A DNA stretch of 64,000 nt from Planctomycetota bacterium. Lineage in GTDB: Bacteria > Planctomycetota > Planctomycetia > Planctomycetales > Planctomycetaceae. Made by a program: the position numbers and the translations under genes. The stretch is from assembly GCA_022600195.1 (NCBI GenBank), contig JAHZKX010000045.1, forward strand, positions 346,458 to 410,457. Reading direction: 5' to 3'. Within the stretch, counting starts at the first letter, position 1. Each line of letters starts with the position of its first letter. The notes under the pieces were generated by a model. That model did no database searches, was not told where the DNA came from, and saw only the letters and a program-made list of their open reading frames with translations. Below are positions 36,049-45,579 of the stretch, piece after piece.

Positions 36049-38928
36049 ATGAATCACTTCAAATTACTGCGCTTCCAGATTCTCATAGTGGTCTCTTGCC
36101 TGGTTTTTGTTTCCGCAATGGGAATAGAAACTTCCCATGCCAAAGACTGGCCGATGTGGCGACAAAATGCAGGACGAACCGGCGCCACAACCGACTCACT
36201 ACCCGAAACACTGTCACTCAAATGGACGCGTCAGCTTCCCGAGATCTCACCCGCTTTTCACAGTGCGCGTTTACAATTTGACGCCGGCTACGAACCAATC
36301 GTGGCTGATGGGGTTCTGCTGCTTGCCTCTTCGCGTAATGATTCCGTCACAGCCTACGAAGCGTCGACGGGCCGCGAACTCTGGGTGTATCGCACCAATG
36401 GTCCCGTTCGCTTTGCACCCGCTGTCTGGAAAAATTCTGTCTGTTTTGGATCAGACGATGGCTATTTCTATTGTGTCGAACTGTCGACGGGGAAATTGCG
36501 CTGGAAACACCGCGCCGTCCCCAGTGAACGTCGCCTGCTTGGAAATCGACGTTTGATTTCTGTGTGGCCCGTGCGTGGAGGCCCCGTTGTCTCAGAGGGG
36601 CAGGTCTATTTCGCCGCCGGTGTCTGGCCGTTTGAGGGAGTCTTCGTCTATGCGATGGATATTGAGACAGGCGATTTAATCTGGCGAAACGAGCGACTCG
36701 GATATCTGTTCGGTCAACAGCCACACAATACAACAGCCATCGGCGGACTCGCACCGCAAGGTTATCTGGTTGTCAACGACGACGAACTCATTGTACCCTG
36801 TTCAACGGCATACCCGGCTCGATTGAATCGTAAGACGGGCGCGCTCATTGAATTTAAACTTCCCACCGACGGTGGATTTCCCGGAGGCTGGTTTGCCGCC
36901 CTCGATCCTGCGACCGCGAAAGCCATTCGGCGTGGAACATTAAGCTTCGATAAAGTCGTGAACAGTCAACGGCACGAAGACAAAGTACGTGAGGGATTAG
37001 GAAAGAAAAGTATCAGTCGAGAGATTCATGCTGACAACCGATTGTTGAAATTCGATGATCCATTAAAGGGTGTTAAAGGCACGATTCACTCTATGATTGT
37101 CGCGGAGGGAAGGCTCTTTGTTTCCTCACGCAATGGAACGATTTACTGTTTTGAAAAAACAAGCGACGCATCAACGCCGGTAAAACATTGGAAAGAAAAT
37201 GTTACCAATCTAACGACAACACAAGATTCATCAAAATTCGCCAAAGCACTGGTCCGTGAATCTGCCGGACCGGAAGGCATTGCCTTTGTCGTCGGCCTGG
37301 AAACGGGATCGCTAGTCAAATCTCTGCTAAAGGAATCAAACTATCACGTCATCGCCTTTGATGAAAAGAAAGAGCGAGTCGATCAACTACGTCGTGAGTT
37401 ACAGCTTGCAGGTCTTTATGGAACGCGGGCTGCCGTGATTCAATGTGATCTGAATAAAGTAGCGTTGCCTCCTTACCTCGCCAGTGTCATTGTTACGGAA
37501 ACGCCGAACCGAATTCTAGAATCCAGAAATACTCTCCTGCAGTCACTCCGACCATTTGGCGGGATTGCTGTATTAGGAATGAAAGTAAAACCGGCACTTG
37601 CTGCTTCGTATGATTTGAAATCATTAAAACCGGGAAATTTTGAGTTGGCGGAATTTGAGTTGACGGAAATAGAACCGTCGAAATTTGAAGAGCAAGTGAT
37701 TGTCCGTCGAGCAGGTCCATTACCGGGTACAGCCGACTATCGGGGGAACTATCAACACGCTGAAGATACGCTGGTGCGGTTCCCACTCGGCGTTCTCTGG
37801 TTTGATGATACTCTCTCGCATTTCAAACGCTCACCCCAGCCGCACTTCTTTGACGGAACCATGGTCTCCCGACCTAAGGACTGGAGTGGGATTCGGCTGC
37901 GAGGCGATTATAAGCTCGACTATCCGTTACTTCCGCTTGTGCTTTCAGATATCTATACCGGTCGTGTCCTGAAGCCAACAGAACAACCCAAATTGCGAAA
38001 GAATCTGGCTGCCAACCCGGCAGGTCCGCAACCAAGCTACTATCACGCGCCACACCAGAAGAAGATCTTACACCCCGATCCACCTGTGGCAGGAAAACGC
38101 ATTAACCCGATTACTGGTCTCAAAGAACCACGGGCCTTTCCAAAAATGTATGGCTGTGACGGGGGCGTCGATTACGGTTTGTTCTACACACTCAGAAGTG
38201 GTACGGCTTCCTTCTACGACAAAACACTGGAAAGCGGCACGGTTTTTATCAGTGGTCCGCGCAGTGGTTGCACAAACAGCATTATTCCCTCGGGGGGATT
38301 ATTGAACGTCCCGTATTTCTATGATGGCTGTACTTGCAGTTATCCATTACCGGCAGGTTTGTCGCTGGTCGCCATGCCTGAAAATCACGAACAGTGGTCC
38401 GCGTGGGGCGCTGACACAATCAAACCCGCATCCATCCAACGAATCGGTCTGAACTTCGGCGCACCAGGCGATCGGAAAACCCGTGCGGGAACGCTCTGGC
38501 TCGACTATCCCTCCGTCGGCGGTCCTTCTCCCAAGATTAATGTTGTCACGAGGCCTAAGAACCCCACGTACCGCTATCGGCATACGAATTGGATGCAGAC
38601 CGGCGATGCATGGCCGTGGGTTGCAGCCTCGACGGTGGAAGGGCTTCAGGAATTGGTATTACATGACCTCAATCCAGGTGTTTATACAGTCCATCTCTAT
38701 TTTGCTGAAGTCGATAACATTCAGCCCGGCCAGCGAATACAGACCATTTATCTCCAGGGACAGACTGCCCTCAGCGATTTCGATATTCTCGCTGAAGCAA
38801 AGCATCCAATGACGGGAATCAGCCGAAAAGTGGAGAACGTCGAAGTTGACGGCACCTTAACCATCACGCTGCAGGCGGTAAAAGGAGAGTCACTCATCAG
38901 CGGAATTGAGCTCATTAAGAAACCATAA
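36049..38928 (+). CDS. Secreted PQQ-type beta-propeller protein with embedded Rossmann segment
   Basis: 959 residues. A signal peptide ends near SHA at residue 31. Residues 35-350 hold PQQ-like propeller blades with repeats such as DSVTAYEASTGRELWVYRT and VFVYAMDIETGDLIWRNE. Between about 400 and 515 a different segment appears: IAFVVGLETGSLVKSLL, HVIAFDEKKERVDQLRREL, and VIQCDLNKVALPPYLASVIVTE. Its order and acidic tip resemble a class I methyltransferase or Rossmann fold with a degraded glycine loop. Propeller-like sequence resumes, and a beta-rich domain (LHDLNPGVYTVHLYFAEVD, malectin-like) closes the protein. The arrangement suggests an envelope-bound protein of unknown substrate. Confidence 0.8.
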   Translation: MNHFKLLRFQILIVVSCLVFVSAMGIETSHAKDWPMWRQNAGRTGATTDSLPETLSLKWTRQLPEISPAFHSARLQFDAGYEPIVADGVLLLASSRNDSVTAYEASTGRELWVYRTNGPVRFAPAVWKNSVCFGSDDGYFYCVELSTGKLRWKHRAVPSERRLLGNRRLISVWPVRGGPVVSEGQVYFAAGVWPFEGVFVYAMDIETGDLIWRNERLGYLFGQQPHNTTAIGGLAPQGYLVVNDDELIVPCSTAYPARLNRKTGALIEFKLPTDGGFPGGWFAALDPATAKAIRRGTLSFDKVVNSQRHEDKVREGLGKKSISREIHADNRLLKFDDPLKGVKGTIHSMIVAEGRLFVSSRNGTIYCFEKTSDASTPVKHWKENVTNLTTTQDSSKFAKALVRESAGPEGIAFVVGLETGSLVKSLLKESNYHVIAFDEKKERVDQLRRELQLAGLYGTRAAVIQCDLNKVALPPYLASVIVTETPNRILESRNTLLQSLRPFGGIAVLGMKVKPALAASYDLKSLKPGNFELAEFELTEIEPSKFEEQVIVRRAGPLPGTADYRGNYQHAEDTLVRFPLGVLWFDDTLSHFKRSPQPHFFDGTMVSRPKDWSGIRLRGDYKLDYPLLPLVLSDIYTGRVLKPTEQPKLRKNLAANPAGPQPSYYHAPHQKKILHPDPPVAGKRINPITGLKEPRAFPKMYGCDGGVDYGLFYTLRSGTASFYDKTLESGTVFISGPRSGCTNSIIPSGGLLNVPYFYDGCTCSYPLPAGLSLVAMPENHEQWSAWGADTIKPASIQRIGLNFGAPGDRKTRAGTLWLDYPSVGGPSPKINVVTRPKNPTYRYRHTNWMQTGDAWPWVAASTVEGLQELVLHDLNPGVYTVHLYFAEVDNIQPGQRIQTIYLQGQTALSDFDILAEAKHPMTGISRKVENVEVDGTLTITLQAVKGESLISGIELIKKP

Positions 38929-39007
38929 AAAAATGTGATGGGGCAACTGCTTCTTTTTAGATGAATGACAAAATTGACACGAACACACATCATCAAGGAG
39001 ATTCAAT

Positions 39008-39604
39008 ATGACAGCTCAAATTAATGACTCGTTTCGACACAATGACACCGAATTCTCGCTCTCAGGAATTAGTGAAGGTGAACTATTTGAACCCAGCCTT
39101 CTAGATCTGAATCCTGCTGGAACTTGTACAGCTTGCTGGCGCGGCTATCAAGCCATCTTTGCTGTTTCAAATTCACACTTGGTCCTCGATACGCTCCATG
39201 TGAACCTGATCGCCGAAGGCGAAGGTTATGAACCTCAAGTAGGTCCACAAATCAATGGGGTGACACCCACTGGCACAGATGGAGAATTTGACTGGTTTAA
39301 CAACCACTATGAAGGGCTGGATTACCACTTGGAATACTCTGGTGGTCTGTTAATTACTGATGGGTTTATTCAGGACTTATACGTTCACATGGGCTTTCAT
39401 GCAGCATGGAAATACAAGAGTGTAATTGAATTGATCTTTGCAAATGGAATTCTACAGCAGGAATTTGATCGTTCAGAACGAATGGCAGAAATTCGTGAAA
39501 GGATGATTCAAGCTCGGAATGAAGATGTGGAATCAAAAATGCCCTCAGATGATGAGATTCATGACTTTGTGGAACGGTCATTTGACCGAACTTATCGTAT
39601 GTAA
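39008..39604 (+). CDS. Orphan cytoplasmic protein
   Basis: 198 residues, no signal peptide and no membrane helix. AAGGAG at 38995-39000 gives a textbook ribosome binding site. The N-terminal half has CTACWRGYQAIFAV, the middle is acidic with DGEFDWFNNHYEGLDYHLEY, and the C-terminal third is a charged helix with ERMAEIRERMIQARNEDVES. I do not recognise the family. Its acidic, aromatic composition and its place near a DUF4304 gene recall immunity-type small proteins, which is speculation. Confidence 0.6.
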   Translation: MTAQINDSFRHNDTEFSLSGISEGELFEPSLLDLNPAGTCTACWRGYQAIFAVSNSHLVLDTLHVNLIAEGEGYEPQVGPQINGVTPTGTDGEFDWFNNHYEGLDYHLEYSGGLLITDGFIQDLYVHMGFHAAWKYKSVIELIFANGILQQEFDRSERMAEIRERMIQARNEDVESKMPSDDEIHDFVERSFDRTYRM

Positions 39605-39738
39605 CTAATGAAAGTTGTAAATATTCCTTTGATCTGGCCTTAAAAAAGTTCCTTGTTCATTTCGCGGTTGCCGGTTGTTTTTGAACTGGTATGATTTTTG
39701 GAAATGGGTTTCCGGCTTAGGAAACCGGCCTTCTGAAA

Positions 39739-40824
39739 ATGAATCAAACTGAGATAAGAATGACAAAAACAGCTTCGCTACCCGATAAGGAAACGATGTA
39801 CGAGGCGCTGGTGAACAGGGATTCCAACTTTGAAGGTGTCTTCTTTGCGGCCATCCGTACGACTGGAATCTTTTGTCGCCCTTCCTGTTCGGCTCGCAAA
39901 CCGAAGCCCGAGAACGTCGAGTACTTCCCTGATGCAAAGACCGCCATCGCAAACGGCTACCGGGCCTGCAAGATCTGCCATCCCATGCTGAATCTGGGAG
40001 CCACACCCGAATGGTTACAACCATTGATGGAAGAAGTCGAGCAGGATGCCACAATCCGTTTGCAGGCAGAAGATTTAAAGCAAAGGGGACTCGACCCGGT
40101 ACGCGTCCGGCGCTGGTTTCAGAAATTGCATGGCATGACCTTTACATCCTACCTGCGCATGCGGCGGATCAATCAGGCCTTTGGTCAGATTCGTCATAAA
40201 ACGCCGGTGACAGATGCCGCATTTCAGAGTGGCTACGAATCACTCAGTGGTTTCGGCGATGGCTTCAAGAAAACCATAGGCAGCGCGCCAGCAAAAAGCA
40301 GCGACCAGCAGGTGATTACTGTAACCCGCCTCCTCACTCCGCTTGGACCGATGTTAGCAGGTGCAACAGAGCAGGGGATCTGCCTGCTCGAATTCGCAGA
40401 CCGTCCCATGCTGGAAACACAACTTAACCTTCTGCACAAACGGATGAATGCCAAAACGCTGCCGGGTGACAGTCCGTTCTTCGCTCAGCTAGATAAGCAG
40501 CTGCATGATTATTTTGCAGGAAAACGAACCGACTTCGATCTCCCGCTAATCACACCCGGAACCGAGTTTCAACAAAAAGTCTGGTCAGCATTACGAACCA
40601 TTCCCTTCGGCACCACCCGCTCTTACGCGGAGCAGGCCCAAAGTATCGGACAACCGTCGGCAGTGCGAGCCGTTGCCCGCGCCAATGGCGATAATCGGAT
40701 TTCGATTCTCATTCCCTGTCATCGGGTGATTGGCGCAGATGGAAAGCTGACAGGTTACGGCGGCGGACTGTGGCGCAAAAAACGTTTGCTGGAAATTGAG
40801 AATGGTGGGGTGTTCAAAGGGTAG
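39739..40824 (+). CDS. ada: Ada: methylated-DNA repair protein and transcription activator
   Basis: 361 residues with all three Ada parts. The N-terminal Ada domain has FFAAIRTTGIFCRPSCSAR and RACKICHPM, giving the four zinc cysteines, one of which accepts methyl groups from phosphotriesters. An AraC-type helix-turn-helix follows at about residues 115-180 (RVRRWFQKLHGMTFTSYLRMRR). The C-terminal O6-methylguanine methyltransferase carries ILIPCHRVIGADGKLTGYGGG with the acceptor cysteine near residue 330. It therefore repairs alkylated DNA and switches on its own regulon. An ATG at 39760 is an alternative start. Confidence 0.95.
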   Translation: MNQTEIRMTKTASLPDKETMYEALVNRDSNFEGVFFAAIRTTGIFCRPSCSARKPKPENVEYFPDAKTAIANGYRACKICHPMLNLGATPEWLQPLMEEVEQDATIRLQAEDLKQRGLDPVRVRRWFQKLHGMTFTSYLRMRRINQAFGQIRHKTPVTDAAFQSGYESLSGFGDGFKKTIGSAPAKSSDQQVITVTRLLTPLGPMLAGATEQGICLLEFADRPMLETQLNLLHKRMNAKTLPGDSPFFAQLDKQLHDYFAGKRTDFDLPLITPGTEFQQKVWSALRTIPFGTTRSYAEQAQSIGQPSAVRAVARANGDNRISILIPCHRVIGADGKLTGYGGGLWRKKRLLEIENGGVFKG

Positions 40825-40860
40825 AATAGAAACAATAAGATTTCAGGAAACGCTTCTATT

Positions 40861-41325
40861 ATGATATCAACGAGCATCCTTAAGACGACAATAAATGCAG
40901 AGTTAAAAGCCCATGGATTTCTTCGGAAAGGATCGAACTGGTATCTGTCCTGCGAGGAAGTGGTTGTAGTCGTGAACTTGCAGAAGTCAAATTATAGTGC
41001 GTTATATTTCCTCAATCTTGGTTTCTGGCTTCAACAAGTTGAGCAGATGCAATATCCAAGAAGTGAGCAATGTCACATTCATAACCGAGCTAGTTCTCTC
41101 TACCCAGATGGGAACCCCAGAATTGCGGATCTGTTGAATGTCGATGAGTTTCCCTACGATGAGGATCAACGAATCACCGAGATCCAGCAATTTATTTCAG
41201 TAAAGCTGATACCGCTTCTCTTAAAAGGTTCTACTGTATCCGGACTCAAGAAGATGTTATCAGAAAATAGTGGTTATGCAATAAGGGTAGTTGCGCAGGA
41301 ATGCCTGGGGTTGGAGATGAATTGA
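40861..41325 (+). CDS. DUF4304-like protein
   Basis: 154 residues, soluble. The start LKTTINAELKAHGFLRKGSNWYLSC and the following VVVVNLQKSNYSALYFLNLGFWL match the DUF4304 family, small alpha/beta proteins often found beside toxin or secretion genes, with no known biochemical role. It begins 36 bases after ada on the same strand and may be read through from it. The C-terminus ends in a short helix with SGYAIRVVAQECL. Confidence 0.75.
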   Translation: MISTSILKTTINAELKAHGFLRKGSNWYLSCEEVVVVVNLQKSNYSALYFLNLGFWLQQVEQMQYPRSEQCHIHNRASSLYPDGNPRIADLLNVDEFPYDEDQRITEIQQFISVKLIPLLLKGSTVSGLKKMLSENSGYAIRVVAQECLGLEMN

Positions 41326-41338
41326 GTATACTATAAGC

Positions 41339-42460
41339 TCAAATCTCCGCGGTCACCCCGCGGTACGTAATCTTAATTCCCCTGGCTGCGAATTTTTCTG
41401 AGAGATGTGGGATGTCGTTATTGTGAACGAGTACGATCACCGAATCGCCAGCCAGTAATTTTGTTTCGGGAGTCATATCCTGTTCGACCTCGCCGTCGGC
41501 TCGACGGATGGCTACAACCAGAAACCCTCGATCACTGCGCACTTCGATTTTGTCCAGTGTTTTGTTAGCAAATGTGGAATCAGGGGTGACCTGTAGTTCT
41601 TCAAACTGTAAACCCAGGTGACCTAGTTCGTCTTTGATATCGCCGTTACTTGTGAGTTGTTCCAGCATATTTTCAGCAGTCGGTCGCATGATTAATTGAG
41701 CGACTTTGGTCGCACCGATGGCGGTAGGCAGAACGACGCGGTTTGCGCCGCAGCCCAGTAGTTTTTTCTCAGTTTTCGGGTTTTCTCCACGAGCAATAAT
41801 CATGATGTCGGGGTTCAATTCTCGGGCAGTGATTGTTACGAATACGTTCGTTGCATCTGCCGAGAGTACTGTTGCCAGAACAGCAGCACGGCGGATGCCC
41901 GCTTGTTCCAGAATGTCTTCATCAGAGGCGTCGCCTTGAATGACCCAGTAGCCCTGATCTTCCGCTGCCTTCAAGCGTTGTTCATCGCAGTCAATCACGA
42001 CAAAAGATTTCTTCTCTGCGTGCAGAGTTCGTGATAGAATTGATCCCATGCGGCCGACACCACAGATAATAGTATGGCCATTCAGACGTTGAATTTCTTT
42101 TGTCATTTTTCTCGCTCCCAGAGCCCGATTAATTTCTCCATCGATCACCATTTGCATGAAGCCGCCAACCGTGTAAATTACTGCACCGTAACCAGCAATG
42201 ATGACCATTATGGTGAGAGCTCGAAGTGCAGAAGACTCAACTGGCTGTACCTCGCCGTAACCTACACCAAAAATAGTGATGATCACCATGTAGATCGAAT
42301 CGTCTAATGCCCAGCCAGCAGAGACATAACCAATGACTGCCACAATGCATATCGTGCAAAACAGGGCAATTCCTGTGATCATCTTTCGGAATGGCCTGGA
42401 GTGCATTTGAGGTTTTGTCTGAATCGCGTCCAAAGCGAAAAATGATTCAGAATCCGTCAT
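41339..42460 (-). CDS. Potassium channel with RCK (TrkA-N/TrkA-C) domains
   Basis: 373 residues. Two membrane helices (about 25-45 and 80-105) flank a pore loop with TIFGVGYGEV, a K+ selectivity filter in which the usual leading Thr is Gly. After KEIQRLNGHTIICGVGRMGS comes the RCK N-domain, a Rossmann fold with FVVIDCDEQRLKAAEDQGYWVIQGDASDEDILEQAG (nucleotide-binding acid and the GDA motif), here quoted in parts. A TrkA-C domain follows from about residue 290. The whole resembles MthK/KtrA-gated channels. Downstream of glnN on the same strand, separated by a hairpin. Confidence 0.9.
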   Translation of the reverse strand: MTDSESFFALDAIQTKPQMHSRPFRKMITGIALFCTICIVAVIGYVSAGWALDDSIYMVIITIFGVGYGEVQPVESSALRALTIMVIIAGYGAVIYTVGGFMQMVIDGEINRALGARKMTKEIQRLNGHTIICGVGRMGSILSRTLHAEKKSFVVIDCDEQRLKAAEDQGYWVIQGDASDEDILEQAGIRRAAVLATVLSADATNVFVTITARELNPDIMIIARGENPKTEKKLLGCGANRVVLPTAIGATKVAQLIMRPTAENMLEQLTSNGDIKDELGHLGLQFEELQVTPDSTFANKTLDKIEVRSDRGFLVVAIRRADGEVEQDMTPETKLLAGDSVIVLVHNNDIPHLSEKFAARGIKITYRGVTAEI

Positions 42461-42521
42461 GGCTCATCATTTCTTTGACCGTCCGGCATTATCATTTTAT
42501 TTTAACGAAGTATACAGCAAC

Positions 42522-42556
42522 AGAGCCAACCTGAATACAATATCCAGGTCGGCTCT
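42522..42556 (-). terminator. Hairpin between glnN and the K+ channel gene
   Basis: AGAGCCAACCTG at 42522-42533 and CAGGTCGGCTCT at 42545-42556 form a 12-bp stem with one wobble on the minus strand. No T-run follows, so it may terminate imperfectly or protect the glnN 3' end from decay. Confidence 0.45.
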
Positions 42557-42589
42557 GATTCCTATAGCCCGAGTTATTGAGCGTTATTG

Positions 42590-44836
42590 TTACTTGATAA
42601 ACAACATTTCCTGATAGGTGGGCAAAGGCCAGAGGTCGTCTGCCACGATCCCTTCCAGTTCATCTGCAACAGATCGGACTTTATTCATCAATGGCAGGAG
42701 CACGTTGCAGCAATGATTTGCCTCCGCAACCATATCGTCCGACTCACATTCTGTCGCCGCCAGTTCTAATTCTCCAATACTGTCCTGGAGTGTCTTGACC
42801 AAATCGGTGACATGGTCCAGAGTCAGGGTGTCGAAATCGTACCCCAGCATTTTCAAGTTGGCACAATTGGAAACCAGTTCGCTTTGATAACGTATGACAG
42901 CCGGGAAGATCATCGTTTTTGCCATCTTAATCGTCAAGTTGAGTTCGACACTGATCGACATGATATACTGTTCAAGGTAGATCTCATGACGACTTGCCAA
43001 TTCACGTTCCGAAAGTACTTCGTACTTCGTAAACAGTTCTTTGGCTTCTGGGGTTTGCAGAGCTGGCAGAGCATCGACGGTTGTTTTGAGGTTAAGCAAA
43101 CCGCGTTTTTCTGCTTCTGCATGCCACTCATCACTGTAACCGTCGCCATTGAAGACTATCGCTCCATGCTCGTTCATGATTTCTGTGAGCAATTTTTGCA
43201 ATTCTGAGTGCAGTTTCTTTGGATCGCCACCGGTTGCTTCTTCCAGTCGTGTCGCACAAAAATCCAGGGAATCGGCGACAATCGTATTCATCGCCACCAA
43301 TGGTCCCGCGATCGATTGATTCGAACCAACGGCTCGGAATTCAAATCGGTTTCCAGTGAAGGCAAACGGACTGGTCCGGTTACGGTCTCCTGCATCTTTT
43401 GGCAATGGTGGCAATACATCAGCGCCCACGGTTAGTGTGCCTCTTGGAATTGAAGAATTAGCACCACCCATTTTAATTTGCTCGAAAACATCGGTCAATT
43501 GATCACCCAGGAAGACCGAGATGATCGCCGGCGGAGCTTCGTTGGCTCCCAGACGATGATCATTACCGGCAGAGGCGACAACAGATCGAAGTACACCCTG
43601 ATGCTTATGGACTGCACGGATCACGGCAGCACAAAACAATAGGAATTGAGCGTTCTTATGTGGTGTTTCACCGGGATTAAGCAAGTTACCCTGAGATGCA
43701 CTTCCCATCGACCAGTTGACATGCTTCCCGGAACCATTCAAACCGGCGAACGGTTTTTCGTGTGTCAGGCAAACCATGCCATGTTTTTCTGCAGTACGTC
43801 GCAGTGTTGTCATCAGCAATTGTTGATGGTCGGTCGCGATGTTGGCCGATTCAAACAGAGGCGCGATTTCAAACTGCCCCGGTGCCACTTCGTTGTGCCG
43901 CGTTTTGATGGGGATTCCCAGTTTGAACAGTTCTCGCTCTGCTTCAAACATGAACGCCAGCACGCGATCAGGAATCGCACCAAAATAGTGGTCGTCAAAT
44001 TCCTGTCCTTTGGGTGGTTTTGCACCGAACAGCGTACGACCGGCATTGAGCAAGTCGGGGCGTGCATAATAGAAATTACGGTCGACTAAAAAGTATTCTT
44101 GTTCAGGACCTGCGGTAGACGAAACCAGATTGCCGTCCGCATGTCCAAATAAATTCAATATTCTCTGTGCTTGCGTATTCAATGCCTGCATCGAACGCAG
44201 TACGGGAGTTTTTTTATCGAGGGCTTCTCCGGTCCATGAGACAAAGGCCGTCGGAATGCAAAGTGTGACTCCGTTGGAGTTCTCCAAAATATAAGCCGGG
44301 CTGGTCACATCCCAAATGGTATAACCGCGTGCTTCGAAAGTGGCACGGATTCCACCGGTGGGAAAGCTGGAACCATCGGGCTCACCCTGAATCAGTTGCG
44401 AACCGCTGAATTCAGCAATCGCGCCGCCGTCACCATCGGGTGTCAGAAAACTATCGTGCTTTTCAGCAGTAGAGCCGGTCAGTGGATAAAATACGTGGGC
44501 ATAGTGTGTGGCCCCTTTTTCAATGGCCCAGTCTTTGATAGCAGATGCCACAACGTCGGCCGTGGAGCAATCCAGCTTTTCACCCTCTTCAATCGTCCGA
44601 ATCAGTTTTTTGTAGATTTCTTTCGGCAACCGTTTCTTCATGACCTTTGTGGAGAACACATTGGCGTTGAAGAGATCGCCTGTGGGGATTTCCTGAAAGT
44701 TCATGGGTGGATGGCTGGATTTGTAGCCGGTCACTGCCGCGACGGCCGAGGCACGTGCGGAACCATTGCTCGCTTTGCTGCCATTGCTGGCACCAGGATA
44801 CGTTGTAGATGAACTCTGCTGAATTTCTGTATTCAC
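42590..44836 (-). CDS. glnN: Type III glutamine synthetase
   Basis: About 748-residue GSIII, the dodecameric form of ammonia assimilation (glutamate, ammonia and ATP to glutamine). [22 protein letters not shown] near residue 45 of the protein opens the family-specific N-terminus. The catalytic barrel carries [29 protein letters not shown] and [11 protein letters not shown], the metal and ammonia-site motifs. [18 protein letters not shown] binds ATP. The frame extends to 44923, but I chose GTG at 44836 because AAAAGG on the minus strand lies eight bases before it and the extra 29 residues are not family-like. A sigma-54-type promoter and a structured leader sit upstream. Confidence 0.95.
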   Translation of the reverse strand: MNTEIQQSSSTTYPGASNGSKASNGSARASAVAAVTGYKSSHPPMNFQEIPTGDLFNANVFSTKVMKKRLPKEIYKKLIRTIEEGEKLDCSTADVVASAIKDWAIEKGATHYAHVFYPLTGSTAEKHDSFLTPDGDGGAIAEFSGSQLIQGEPDGSSFPTGGIRATFEARGYTIWDVTSPAYILENSNGVTLCIPTAFVSWTGEALDKKTPVLRSMQALNTQAQRILNLFGHADGNLVSSTAGPEQEYFLVDRNFYYARPDLLNAGRTLFGAKPPKGQEFDDHYFGAIPDRVLAFMFEAERELFKLGIPIKTRHNEVAPGQFEIAPLFESANIATDHQQLLMTTLRRTAEKHGMVCLTHEKPFAGLNGSGKHVNWSMGSASQGNLLNPGETPHKNAQFLLFCAAVIRAVHKHQGVLRSVVASAGNDHRLGANEAPPAIISVFLGDQLTDVFEQIKMGGANSSIPRGTLTVGADVLPPLPKDAGDRNRTSPFAFTGNRFEFRAVGSNQSIAGPLVAMNTIVADSLDFCATRLEEATGGDPKKLHSELQKLLTEIMNEHGAIVFNGDGYSDEWHAEAEKRGLLNLKTTVDALPALQTPEAKELFTKYEVLSERELASRHEIYLEQYIMSISVELNLTIKMAKTMIFPAVIRYQSELVSNCANLKMLGYDFDTLTLDHVTDLVKTLQDSIGELELAATECESDDMVAEANHCCNVLLPLMNKVRSVADELEGIVADDLWPLPTYQEMLFIK

Positions 44837-44898
44837 TGTTTTGACCTTTTCATTGAGCGAGAATAATACTGACAAAACTGATGTTACTCTTATACCTC

Positions 44899-44946
44899 CA
44901 CGAAGCAAGGGACGTTTGATCAATGAAAATCAAGAGTCCCCTCGTG
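44899..44946 (-). promoter_or_regulatory. Structured RNA leader of glnN
   Basis: Three nested inverted repeats share one axis: CACGA 44899-44903 with TCGTG 44942-44946, GGGAC 44909-44913 with GTCCC 44936-44940, and TTGAT 44916-44920 with ATCAA 44929-44933. Together they form an interrupted hairpin about 60 bases before the glnN start. It could be a regulator-binding or mRNA-stabilising element. Confidence 0.45.
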
Positions 44947-45579
44947 AGATATCCACTTGTAATTTTTTATAATCGACTTTGAATTCAGGCTGAATTGATG
45001 AATCAGACGTAACGTCGACTCATCTCAAATTGCTCAGAACACCCTGAAATGCAAAGTATGTGCAGAATATGTGCCAAAAAGATGCTGTTCACTGAAATAC
45101 GTGACTTCGTCTGACGACTCTAAAATCCGTGGCGAAAAATTGTGTGAGTGCATTGAGAAAAACCTGATAGATTGTCTGAAATTCAGCCTGAATTATTGCT
45201 TTTCAACTCCCCTCGGTTAATGAATGTCATCGCCAGAAAATTCATAATTTTTCCTATGGTGAACAGTCATGTGCATGAGATATGCCCGGTTTGCCAAGAT
45301 TGCCCGCATTTAGTGCCTGAAAATGTAGCAAATAAGAAAGTGGAAATTTCAGGTGTCCGAAACGAATTCCAAGTCGGCTCCAGCTTGCAAAATTGTATGG
45401 GGATGACTTCTTTCGGTTCGCCCGATGGTCAGTTCAAAGCGGATCTTGATAGATCAATCTCACGCTCTAGAATGATCGCAAGAACACGTACTGAATGGGA
45501 CTCTGATCATAGAAGCCTTATACTAATCAAATTGCAAAAACATCAGAATCTTTGAAAACATTGAAATCGAGAATCAAAC
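44947..45579. other. Intergenic region between glnN and the propeller gene
   Basis: No convincing gene. The open stretch at 45172-45555 has no ribosome binding site or recognised motif. The left part holds the glnN leader and sigma-54 site; the right part must hold the promoter of the propeller gene, with no clear consensus. Confidence 0.4.
45061..45076 (-). promoter_or_regulatory. Sigma-54-type (-24/-12) promoter of glnN
   Basis: On the minus strand the sequence reads TGGCAC-N5-CTGCA (45076 to 45061), with GG and GC exactly ten bases apart as RpoN requires. It differs from consensus only in C for the first T of TTGCA. It lies about 225 bases ahead of the glnN start, implying a leader near 215 bases. 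Confidence 0.5.

Noticed and set aside
39605..40054. 149-codon frame antisense to ada
   Set aside because: Shadow of the ada coding strand; no family pattern.
45172..45555. 127-codon frame upstream of the propeller gene
   Set aside because: No ribosome binding site, no motif and no hydrophobic or domain pattern; the CPVCQDC cysteines alone are not enough.
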